From assembly GCA_008933995.1 (NCBI GenBank), contig WARS01000010.1, positions 13,732,996 through 13,796,995 on the forward strand: 64,000 bases of DNA. Reading direction: 5' to 3'. Shown here in pieces: positions 50,201 through 62,500 of this stretch. Numbering within the stretch: position 1 is the first letter of the stretch; each line of letters starts with the position of its first letter. This stretch comes from Datnioides undecimradiatus. Taxonomy: Eukaryota > Chordata > Actinopteri > Lobotiformes > Datnioididae. The notes below the pieces were generated by a model that was not told where the DNA came from, made no database searches, and saw only the letters and a program-made list of their open reading frames with translations. The position numbers and the translations under genes are program-made.

Positions 50201-53200
50201 AGACATTGGGGGCTTTTCCATTCAGGTAATTACGCTCACTCCCGTCCTCCAGCCCATGACCCCGAAATCAATAAAGGTTGACCATCACGGAGGATGTTCC
50301 AATTAGAGCTACTCCCATAAATTGGCCAATATATTAGATGAAATTTGTAGCATCACAGCAAATTGGGCAAAGTCTCTGTAAGACAGAAATAACAGCATTC
50401 TTGTCTCACTCTTTCCAGTGAAAGTAAAGTGAACTAGATCGGCTCTGAGTTTCATTTTTGCAACTTTATTTGACTTTGATAAATTAATCTTTGCTCATGT
50501 AAGGATGCAAATATTTGTCATCCACAGCAGAATCAATGTCAGTCTTACAACAGCCTACAACAGCATACTGTTGCCAACAGCGACAGCCTACTAGCTCACT
50601 GGCTATATCAACTTAAACATGTGATGTCAGTGTTGTTTAGGCATGTAGGTCAAATGGAAAGCACCCATAGTTTTTCACAAGTTGCTTTGAGATAAAGACG
50701 TGGCATATAACCTGTTAATTTAGATCCCCATTCTTAACTAACGGAAACTAAATGTTGAGTCATTCATCATTTTTCTACTGGTTTAGAGGGAGAGTAATCG
50801 ACCAGATGCCCTGGTTTGATTCTAGTTTGTGCAATGATCAAAGAAATGATACACACTGGGGTACGTTTGAGACAACTGTTAGCAGGATTTGGTTTGTGTT
50901 GGGAGGGAGCTTTCAACTCTTTCTTGCTTTCTTACTCTGGTTGTCAGCAAAGTGACATGAAAACAAACAGATACTTACTACGCAGAACATCAGTGCAGAG
51001 CTTTAGAAGATGTTCATCCGAGGGAGGCTTGCCCTGCAACACACAATTACACTTTGATTCAGCTGAATCAACTCTGGGACTGGGAAAACAGGCTCAACCT
51101 GCAGATTTACAGGATCTTCTCAACACACCATTCTCTGTCTTTACATAGCCCACACACACTGACAGCTGCGACCTGAATATTCCCAAACATAACTCCCCCA
51201 GCCCGGGAAGCAGATCATTGTTTCTTTCAGTTTCTTTCTTTCTTATTTAAATCAGATGGTCAGAAAGGGGTTTGCTCACAGGTTTCCCAGGATATCCTGG
51301 TTGGCCCGGTCGGCCTGGCTGTCCATCCTGGCCAGGGAATCCCCTGGGACCAACAGATCCCATGTGACCCACTTCACCTTTCTTTCCTTCAGCCCCTCTG
51401 GGGCCTACATCACCCGTCATTCCTTTCTGAAGAAGCAGGAGGGAGGAGAGAAAAAATGAGACTACAAAAGAAAAAAGGGCTATTCATTTAGAGTTTATTT
51501 TATAGTAACTGGTGCAATTATATTATCTCATACATCGATGTCAAACCCGGAAAGTAAACAGTTAAAGTGTTCTTCGGGTTGTGTCTCTTTTTCAGCTTTA
51601 CCAATATCAAAAATTGTGCTTTTATTCACGCGCGGCTTCAGCTACCTGACTGAAAAGTAGTGTTATGTCTGTGTTACTACCAAGGCCAAAGTGGCACATC
51701 ATTAACAAAGTAGCTAATTAAATAAAAAAGCCCAGCCCATCCTCTGTGTATCAGGATATTTCCCCACTGTGTGGAAGTCAATCATGCATGCTACCAGAGT
51801 TTGGGCTAATGTCATGCTTGTAAAGCTAAGGCTAATTAACTCAACTGGCGAGGGTGCTGCCGTCATGCTCAAGCTATGTAGCCTTAGCCTCTCAGCACAG
51901 TACCGTGTGCACATCTAAGACTTGTTTTAACAGGGGTATTATTAAAAGAAACACTGAATATTAAAAGACAACATTTTTAGCCACCTTGTGGAGCTAAGTT
52001 AACTTAATTAGCAAACAGCAGCTAATCAGGAATCATTTCATCAGGAAATGATTGACAGGCTCTAGCTAGCTACTTTTGTCTTTGTCTGTTAAAATAGTCA
52101 TTGTCATTGTTAAGTGTTAGCTCTTCTGTTACAGTCGCTGCAAAGTGTTGAAGCTTGACATGTAGCCACAATAGTGGGATGTGCGTCGCTAATTTAGCTA
52201 ATTACACCAATTTAATCTATAGGCAGCGGTCCAGAGTTTTCTACTTTTCACACTCTTTGTGTTGTTTATCATAACGCATGCTGAAACAGTGTGGGATTGA
52301 TAAATGATAAATGATATTCTATAAATGGCGCGGCTCTCGCACCACTGAGGGAGGCTATATCTCCATAAATTGTGATTCTGTAGACAGTACAGTAAGTGTT
52401 TGATATTTCAGATGTGTGCGCCTTTAGAAAAGAGGGCTTTTGTGATGTATATTTTTGCCCAGGGGGCCAGATTTCCCCAGGCCTGGAGGTATTGGCTCTG
52501 TAAGTCTTCTATAGCAGCCGCGCAGGCTTGACAGGGCTTCTCACTGCGGTGCAGAATAAGACAGAATGGATTATATCTAATACCGCAAAGTCTAATTCGA
52601 CAAACCTCTCCTCTCCTTCCCATGGGTCCCACTTCGCCCTGGCGGAAGAAAGAAAAGAGAGCGGGAAGGGTGGGGGGAGGAAAAGAGGAGAGGGAGAAAT
52701 AGAGAGAGACAGTTAGAAACTTCTGCTCACATATCAAAGGCTGAGTTAGTATGTCAGAGGAGCTGTGCTCGCTGCTCTGCATTGCTGATGCAGAACCGCC
52801 GTCTTTTCTGTCAAAACCGGTGGCTTACAAAACATTTTAGGTCGGTTATTGTAATGCATCCTCTGAAGGGTTTCTTTGCTACTTGTTGTAATGTGATGAA
52901 AAAACACATCTGCGGATCCGTTAGTACTTAAAACACACCATCCACCATTTTTTTTAAATTAAGGACGTGTTTCTGAGTCTCAGGATGGGTTCTGTTTCCT
53001 TTACTGTGCTTCCTCTGTTCTATCCAATTGTTGTACTTTCAGGGTAAGTGATTGCAGCCATCCGAGTGCAATAGGAAACAAATAAAACAGTGTATCAACG
53101 CTCAGAGCATAAAAACTCTTCTCTTTTGTGCCTGGAGTTGGGCTGTCAAACTGTTTTACATTCAACCACAGATACAGAAGAGTCGAGAGCTTCAGTAGGC

Positions 53201-56200
53201 CTTTTCTGTGGTTGGAGTAGTCATCATCTCGTCAACCTAGCAAAACATTTGCTTTGCGCAATACGAGCTCTCAGAAGCAGCTTCCGCATTTGTTTGAAAC
53301 ATGTTGTCTAGAACTGCAATGCTCACGTTGTAGTTTGCCCGTCAAGAATCTGGACACCAAGTGGTGATGAGGAAGGAAACCAGGAAAACAGAACGCACCC
53401 TTTCCTGATCTGCAGTCCTATTTGTTTTATCCGGTAGAAATTAAGAAGTCTGTCTGAAGACAGAAATATGTCACAATCATTTCAGCTGCGACACTCTCAT
53501 GATTCACCGCTGCTGCATTTAGCCTTGAGAGCGTGTCACACAGAGGCCGGGCTGCGCTCAACACTGTGGAATTACAGAGTGTGAACATTAAGCTGCATAC
53601 TGAGAAACACAATCGCTTCATCTGTCTCCGGCGTCACAGACGAGACGGCACAACGACACACCTCAGAGTGGAATCATTGCTCAGGCCTTATGGAGGGATG
53701 AGAAGATCTTGCTAATCAATACACTCTGATCAATTCTTAAATGTTACTCATTTGGTTTTGTCGCTACTAAAAAGTATCAATTAAGAGGCTTAGCTCAGAA
53801 GCTGGAAATTTCAGATCACGCGGCAATTCATAGCGTTATGTTTGTCCATTAGCAAATATTGATAAGGATGATCAACTCAGCAGGGAAAAACATGTGAAAT
53901 CAATTGTGCAAATCTGCTCCTCCAGTGGAGCCTTATTTCACCTTGGAGCCGAGATCCCATCATTCCTTGCTGCAACTATTTGAACTTATTTGGAATTCCA
54001 CTGTTAAACATTAGCAAACACGTCACTCTGCAGCTGATACGAGGTGCAGGAGCTCTGAGAGAAGATGATGCTGACCCTCGCCTCATATCAAACTCCTCCT
54101 GTTTGCATGTTGCATGTCAGACTGAGCAGCGTAGCCTCTTTCCATCACTTTATGCAATATAATAACGCTTTTTATCAGCTATTTTATATTTTTAATACTG
54201 TGTTACGCTCAATTACTAATCAAAAGTGTTATTGTTCAATTTCAGTCACTATGGCTGTATGTGTGTTAATGTCTAAGCTGAACTGTGTTTCTTGGTAACA
54301 TACAAGTGCCATGAGCGGTTGCATTTGACATACCATAGAAAGAACCATGCAAGTAACTGAATTTTGCATAACCTGCTTACGCAATCGTTTCACAGTAAAA
54401 GCCAGATTTAAAATGTGGACGTGTGTGGGACGTTGTTCAGTAAAATGCTAGCTGCCGTTTCATTTTGCAACCATTACATGTTTAAAAGCTCAAATGGGAG
54501 CAGACGTTACTGAAAAATAAGCAAATACAGTCAAACAGATGGAATTAGAAATTAAGCCCTGTCTCCAAATTAAACCTGCCTCAAATTAAGGCCTAGCTTA
54601 CACTAAAATTCCCAAATTCTATTTTAATTTTTAATCAATAATTTTAAGATAAATGTGCGTTCCGATGTGGCTGCCATGATATAATTTTGTCATATGATGT
54701 ATGTCTCTTCTTTTATAGCTTAAATTTGCATTCAGACAGTCATTTAACTTCATGTTATCCTAAAAGAAGTTGAATCAAATTCAAACCTTCATATCGGTGC
54801 ACTATTGTGAAATAACTTCACATCTGGAAAAAAAAAAAAAAATTCTTGTTGTAGAAATGAGAAAATCCAGGAGCAAAGCAAAAGTCTGGCCCTTTCTCTG
54901 GCAGCAGGGATGCATCTCACGAAACACATGCGGCTCTTACTGTGTCCGTCTATGATCAAGTTAGCTCCATCGCTAACGAGACAGTAGGTCTGCACGGTTG
55001 GGTATTCCGGCGATGTGTGTGTTTGTACCTGTGTGTCTGATAACTGTCTAGCAGCCGTGCATACTCGCGTCAGCACTCTCGGGCCTGCTGCCTGCCTCAG
55101 ACCTGTTCTTTCCAACTGCAACCATTCAGTTTTAGTTCAGCTCCTTTTGATTTCAGCCACCCTGCCCGACTCTCTGCACTGATGCCAGGAATCTCCACCA
55201 TGCCTCTGTGATCCTCATGTAGTCGAGCCAAAAACACCAAATAAGGCCCCGTCACAGAGCCCCTCAGACTGTGGACTCTAAACAGATAAGCTCGGCTGAG
55301 TCCCTTACATCACCCTGTGCTCCTGCTCAAACTTTACTTTTTCAGACCGCATTTATTAGATTTTATGATTTTATATTACTTTCATGCTGTTTTATTCTCT
55401 GGTTTTTATTTTGTCTTTTTTCTCCTGCTCTGTGTTTGCTTGCTCGGGGTTTTCTGTTTAGTCTCTTTTATTGCCTTTTTATGTGTTTTTATATGCTGTC
55501 TGATTTTAATCTTGTAAAGTACCTTGTAAAGTCACTTTCAGAAAGGTGTTATATTAGCAGAGTTTATTATTATCATATTTATTTTGCGATACATCCTTTT
55601 ATGGTGACTTGCATTAGGCTGTTTGTGCTTTTAACTACAGACGGACTGCAGGAGAAATTAAAACTCACTTTCTAACAACAAATTGTAAATAAGTGAAGAA
55701 TGGCCAGGATGTTCCTCCTCATCCTCATGCCCTTGTGGGCAAATATTGTCCCTGTACCGGTGCACGCACACACACACACACACACACATACACTTAAACC
55801 CAGTCTCCTTGCTAAACCTGGTGAAAGATAAGCTTGGCTGCCACCCAGTGGAAGGAGGATGACTCTACACTCACATTGACACCAGGAGTCCCCGGTTGTC
55901 CATCTCTGCCTTTCTCCCCCTGCAAAGAGATACATCATGATTAACTGAAGGTTTGTGTGAGTTTGTTTACATACGTGCTACTACGGCTCCATGTGCTGTG
56001 TGTGTGTGCAGGTGCGTGTGTGTGTGTACGTAAGGGTGAGATTGAACGTGATGTGCATCGATGTAGGTGTGTGTGTATTACTGTGTGCCAGTCCATGTCT
56101 TTATTCTGTCTGTGTGTCTCTCCGCGTGTGTGTTTGAGTGGAGAAAAGGTCATGATTACCACTAGCAGCCAATAAGAGAAACCCGGGGAGTGAGGGGATA

Positions 56201-59200
56201 GGAATTGGCTAGTGGTGACCTTTAACAAACCTGACTTTTTATCTGGTGTGTGGCTTTCCGACTGCATCCTGCAGCACTGTAACACACTGCTCTGCTGCCT
56301 CTGCTCCTCTGGGCTCCCGCACTGTTACCCATCAGCCTGTGTGAGGGGATGCGGCTGCATCAGCGCATTCATCATGCGCTTTGATTGCTCAGTGTGTGAC
56401 TGATGCTTTGAGGTGTTCAGGTGCTCATGCTGGGATAGAACCCAACCTCCCTCCAACCATAAAAACTCAATATAATATATAGTATATAATATATTGTAGC
56501 CTATATTCCACTAATTACCTCTAGGTATCATCACATATTGCAAAGTCATTTACACAAAAACCATAAGAGATGAAGTTCACATTAATTACAATTCTACAAC
56601 AGGGGGTTGTACAACAAAATGCAAACATAAATAAAACATAAATCTAAATCAATGAGGTAGTAATAAGTCATAAAAAATACTTTTATTTCTCCTGGAGAAC
56701 AGAGGATCTGTTGAGGAGTCTAACAGTGGAAGGATATGAGGCTCCTCTGCAGTCTGGTGGTTTGACAGTGGATACTTGTATATCGCTGACCAAACAGCAG
56801 CACAGTAAGCAGACTGTCGCTGGGTGTGGGGATTGTCTTTTAGAGCCCAAGAGATGGGTCTCAGTGACGCTGTGGGTGGCGTTCCTGTCCTGGGATGCAT
56901 GAGCCTGCAGGTAATGCTTTTTAGTCAAGAACTTCCTATCGCTGCTCTGTAAACGGTTCCTTAAAAATGCAGAGCTTTCATTAGCGGTGTGGAGATGCGT
57001 GATGTTCATGACAGGAACCTAAACCCGTCCACCTGCTCCACCTCAGCTCCACCAACGCAGAAGCGTGTCTTTGCCCTTTTTTTCTTTTCTGAAATCAACA
57101 ATCAGCTGCACCGTGTTGGGAGTTTTGTGTTGTGTAAGCAGTGAGCCAGCAAAGGACTGCAAACCACTGCAAACTGTTTCGCTTCCAAAATATTCAAAAA
57201 AAAAAAAAAATTGGCTTTGCAAGTGATTTATGAGGAGGGAGATGCATTTACCATATTTGCGAGACTTTGAAATACACGTGGTGCATTTTGGAGAGGAGTC
57301 CTGTAGATCAACATGAATGTGTTTTACTCATCCTGGTCAAGCTTTACACTCTAATCCGGGAACTAGCTTATAGAACTATACATATACATATATATGTTCC
57401 CATGAGAGAGTACAGTACCTGCTGTCCTTTAGAGCCCGGCTCCCCTCTCTCACCCTGAAAACACAGTACAGAACATTAGAACATGTCTGCCTCGCAGTCG
57501 TTTCAGGGTTTTCTCTTGACGCCGACAGCGTGACATGTAAACAACAAAATGCTGTTTGAGGGGGTTCGACCTGTTGACAGCAAAAACAGACTGCAGCATG
57601 TAAACCGGACTGATCCGGATTAGGATTGCCTGTGCTCTGCATGCCAGCCTTCGCAGTGTGAAGGACAACCTTCAGCGCCATTAAAATTAATCATGTCATC
57701 TAAGCAAAATATGAATAATACATTAACGAGCGTGTCATGTTAAGCTGTGAACATTTCTGCCATACAACATGTAAATGCACAAACTCCTGTCAGCCAAAGC
57801 TATAAAGCATTCATGAAGTGTTGCCGCTGCCGCCGCCGACTGCAGACTTCATTAAGTCCAAACAAAACCACGCGGGTCATTTATTTTGTTTTCTTCATGT
57901 GTGTTGGTGCACAATCGGGCTCTCACCTGGTGACCTTTGAACCCCGGTGGCCCCATGGCACCTGGTGGCCCTGGTAAACCTGGTTCACCTGTTGACCCCT
58001 AGAAAGGAGAAGGGTTGTTGATGTTTGAAAACCAGTGGATGCTCATAAGCTGCTTTATTCCTCAGACTGGCCATTTAGCTCACACTGAAAACTCACTAAA
58101 ACAGCTCTAATCATCATGCCTTTGCGTGAAAACCAACAAGGGACAGTTTCCATCCAGCAGACCAAAAGAAAGGACTAAATATATACAAATATTCAGGTAT
58201 CGAGTCTTAAACTTCCAGGTTTGCAGCTGTGTGAAGCAAAGGAAACATTAGCCGCTAATCAAGGCTCGTTAAACTGGTGTCTGAGTGAAAACTTCTCCCA
58301 ATCTCCTTGACTCATGAAATCATCGCTTCCAAAACAGCCGAAGTAATTTCTGCGTCAAACCAATGCCGCCTTCAAAACAACCGAGGTTACCTGTAATTAA
58401 GCAGCGCAGGAGAGACGACTCTCGTTCTTTGTTTCTTTTTTAAAAAACAAAAAAAACGCACTGGTTGACATTTATGGGCGTAATTGCTCAGAAACATGTC
58501 ACTTAACAAACAAGCAGCATTGAAAGTGGAGCTGTCGCTCATCAGCGGGATCCAAACTGCAGCCGGGTGTAATAAGAACACGGCCGGCGGGATGACAGGA
58601 AACAGACAGAGAATGAGGTTGGTTTAGAAAAGAGAAGAGGAAAAAAGAAAAAACTCGTCAGCCCGATGGCGTCCTGATCCCTCTGGGGGAATTAGTAGCG
58701 CCTTCAGTAATCCACCGTGAGGTTTCATGCCGCCATCAGTATAGACTAACTGGAGACTGAAGGTGGAAAGGGTGTACGTTTGGAAAGTGACTGTGCGCAG
58801 TGCTGCAACCCCATCCCCATCCCAAACACCAGCCTTGTGTTCAACTTCATGAAGAGCAGATCCATAGTCTTCATCATTAAGGTAAGAACCTGAAGCGTGG
58901 TTAGGCTTAGGTGAGTTTGTGCTCTGAACTGGCTCCTGCGCCTTAAGCCCTGTTTTGGAGTCAGTGCCGATTTTAAATGGACACTACAGAAAAAGGTCCG
59001 GTGCTGATCAGGATAGAAACTTCAATTTCAGGCCACTACTCGTTATCTGTTCGGCTGCACTGAAAGGATGTTTTGTGCTTTTCTGCTATCTTTAAGTTCC
59101 AACTAATGGAGCTACAGCTGGGAGGCAATAAGACCCATTAGCTTAGCTTATTAGCTTATTAAAAGGGCTGGAAACAGCAAACAGAAACAACTTTGTGGGA

Positions 59201-59496
59201 GATAGCGGCCAAACTGAAATCAGTTGCAGTTGGACCGAACAAAGATGGCAACATGATCACCTTGCAACACAAGGTATTTATATATATGTATGTAAGGATA
59301 TACACATGCAAAATACAGTGAGATGGATAGAAAGATGGTGGCAGTGCAAGTAAACAGGGGTAGGCAGAAGATGCTAGAAAGCAGCGGAGACAGAGGTTAA
59401 AGGAAATCTGATCGATAATCTGCTGCTCCACTCACCTTCTGGCCTGGTGGACCAAAAGCACCGGCCATCCCTGGATCTCCACACTTCCCCTAAATT

Positions 59497-59538
<42 letters not shown>

Positions 59539-62500
59539 TTGTCTCTGTTGACTACATTTACTCTGAAATCTAATCCTCAAAACAAATCTTAGGGCTCTAT
59601 TTAACCATCACAAGGAGTGGCACGCAGGTCAGTGAGGGCATATCGGAGCGCAGCTGCTATTTGCATTCATATAGGTGCAGCGCGCGCAAACAGGTCGGCT
59701 GAAGTGGAATATAAATCACAGCGTGCGGTGATAAATCATTATCTTCTCAACCAGTCCCATTACAGGTCCCTATCCCTGCTAAACAGCTGCGTCAACAAGG
59801 TTTGACAGCAGCTCGTCAGGTAAAGAACTGCTCAGAGACGCAGCTAGCGAGCATTATATGGCCGCGTTCATTCTCAGAGGTTCAGAGGGGACGCGTGCAG
59901 GTTTTTAGCAGAGCCACGATGGCTAAAGCTGAATTTACGCTGGTGGAGTGTAGTCGTGCCAGAGAGTGTGTTGGAGACTGCAATGAATCTGGTGCGATAA
60001 AAGCGAATAAACTGGTCTTTATAGCGGTGAACAAAGAAGAAATGTCCTTTACTGAAGTACAATTAGCAGTAGCATAGCATAAAGCTGTTTTGCATTGCAT
60101 TGGCTGGTCAGAAAGCTGTGTTTGGGGATGTCTAGACTAAAACTTTGCGAGCCAGTGTGATGTGCGCATCACTGCAGCAGTTTGTGCAGCTACTCCTGCA
60201 GCTTGGTGGCGGTTCTGCACGATTTAATCAAGGCAACCACGGCGGATCGTCGTGTGTAATGGCGCCGTTCCGTGTGTTCCGGCTTCAATTATCTGCCACA
60301 GATGGAGCACGCAGCCTTCAGACTTCAGTGGGGGTTTAATCAGCTGATAGGGAAGTTTCCATCCAGGTGTAAAAGCAGGTGCAGATAAAACAGACGGGCG
60401 CGAATCACCAAAGTATCCTCAGCTCAGTGCGGACCGTTTAACCGACTGCTATACAGCAGCAATATAAATCATTTACCAGTTAGAGTGCGTATAATTAGAA
60501 GTGTTTATTTATTTATGTAGGCTTACCGACTGATCGAAACAACGAATTATCGGGTGCCTTTTGCTGAAACAGGCCTGCTCCTCATTCTCTGCACAGCACC
60601 GACGGGCCAATTTTCACCCCCGTATGCATGAAACTCCTATCTTTTCCTCCCGCCTCTCTTTCCATCTTTGTGCGGCGCTTGCTGCGCTGAGTATACAAAT
60701 TTCCAAAGGGATGGGAAATGTGCACTTCAAGGTCAGGGAAATATGAACATACCCTGCTGCCCCCTGTGCTGGTTTTTGCGAAGGGAAAACAGAGCCGCAA
60801 AGGGTCGCTCCATCTATTTTACACGTGAGCGCTTGTTTATTTCATTCTTGGAGCTTTTAAATCCCCAATTAGGTAAAACATTGTGAAACCTCGCTTTGCA
60901 TGCATGTCGAAAAGAGTAGAGCTTGTTCTCTGAAGGAGAGAAAAACAAGTGCGGTCCAAATATGAAGCGTCCTTGACAGGATGGCATTTATCACATATTC
61001 AGAAACACCTACAATTTGATTCCAAACAAGTTGACTCCCTCCCAGCAAAATGCCGTTTTCTCCACGGGAACATCAAGAGAACAGGGAGGGAGGGTACAAC
61101 ATTAGAACAGGCTGAGAATAGCCCAGCGGCTGGGGAGCAGCAGGCCATTAGCATAATAACTAATTATAACGTTCAACGCACAGACCTTGGGACCATCTCG
61201 GCCGATCTCTCCGGGCGGCCCTGGGGGCCCCTGGATTCCCTGGACGGAGAGAGATATTGGAAGAGAGAGGGAAAGGGGGAGGGAGGGGAGGGGATGGAAG
61301 GGACGAGAGAGGAAGGGAATAAGAGGGAGAGAGAGAATGAGATGAAAGAGACAGACACAGCGCTTTGGGCTGAATGTGACAGAGGGCGTGACGGCTTAGT
61401 CAGGAGGCTCTGAGGGAGAAATGAGATGGCTCAGGTCCACTCACACACGCACACACACACACTCTCACACACAAACACACGTGTTCACATCACAAGTGCG
61501 TGCACGCCAACCTTTGCACACTTTGCAGATTCACCAGTCTAAATTCTAAGTCATTTTGGAAACAATGGGTCTTTGATTACAGGCAGATGTACAGTAGACG
61601 CAGCGATCTCGCTAATTAACTCCATGAGCGCGTTGAAAGCGCTGTGTCAGCTGCAGGTACTGACACAGAGTTCTGCGTTGTAAATGTTGTTGACGGGTTG
61701 ATGCTAATCTCTGTAAACATATCTAATCTGCAGCCAGGGGACGAGAGTCAGATACAAGAGGAGTTCTGGACTGAGCAGCACCAAACTGTCATGTTTGCTG
61801 AGTTTGGCTGCGTGCAGGTAAACAGTCAGTGTGAAGAGCAGCAGAGGTGGAATGCAATGATTTAGACAATGATTTAGCTTTATATTAGCTGCGCTCATAG
61901 AGTAACAGATGGAACAATCCGGTGATGTCATCTCTTAACTCCAACTTCACTGTCACGTCTCAGGTTGCTATGTTGACCGTAAACAATGAGCGCAAAGCTG
62001 AATGAGTCATGTATCCGATGTTAACAGATACATAGTGATTGGGACACTATACGGGGACGGTGTCACATCACATCCGTTGTATGTCTGTTGATTAATAAGG
62101 AGCCAAAGGTGAATGTTGGCTGGGTCAACTGACAGTTAGTTTGCTTCTGCGTATATTTATCATCACGTGATTGCATGTAGTTGCCTGGATACCTGACTCT
62201 GTGTGTGTTTGTGTCAGATAAGCCAGACACCCACTGCAGGCGTAACGCTGTGGCGATCAGTTCTACCGACAGGAATAGAAAGAGGCGGATGAGGATGAAA
62301 AGGTGGAGCTTGTGGCTGTGGACAGGCGACCTCTGTGCACTTCCACCGGAGCAGCAGGAAAACCAGTGTTTGGCCTCTTTTGATAAGAACAGTTCCATTA
62401 TGTTATTGTATTCAATTCTATTACAGTTTAGCATTACTGCTGGATCAGCATGTAGTAAATATACTGAGCTGTTTCATATCCAGCCTTCAGTTCATTCATA

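Larger units (their letters stand above)
52639..55874 (-). other. Collagen intron (3.2 kb)
   Basis: It contains a probable retroposon tail near 55350-55585 and a CA microsatellite near the acceptor side of the next upstream exon. A hydrophobic 134-codon plus-strand frame at 55271-55675 falls in the repeat and is not a gene. Confidence 0.75.

Noticed and set aside
55271..55675. A 134-codon hydrophobic frame that looks like a membrane protein.
   Set aside because: It is a T-rich stretch translated as Phe/Leu/Cys and it lies in a LINE-like tail within a collagen intron.
60949..61413. A 154-codon plus-strand frame overlapping a collagen exon.
   Set aside because: It is antisense to the collagen exon and runs into GA-rich simple sequence (Glu/Arg/Gly runs); no domain.
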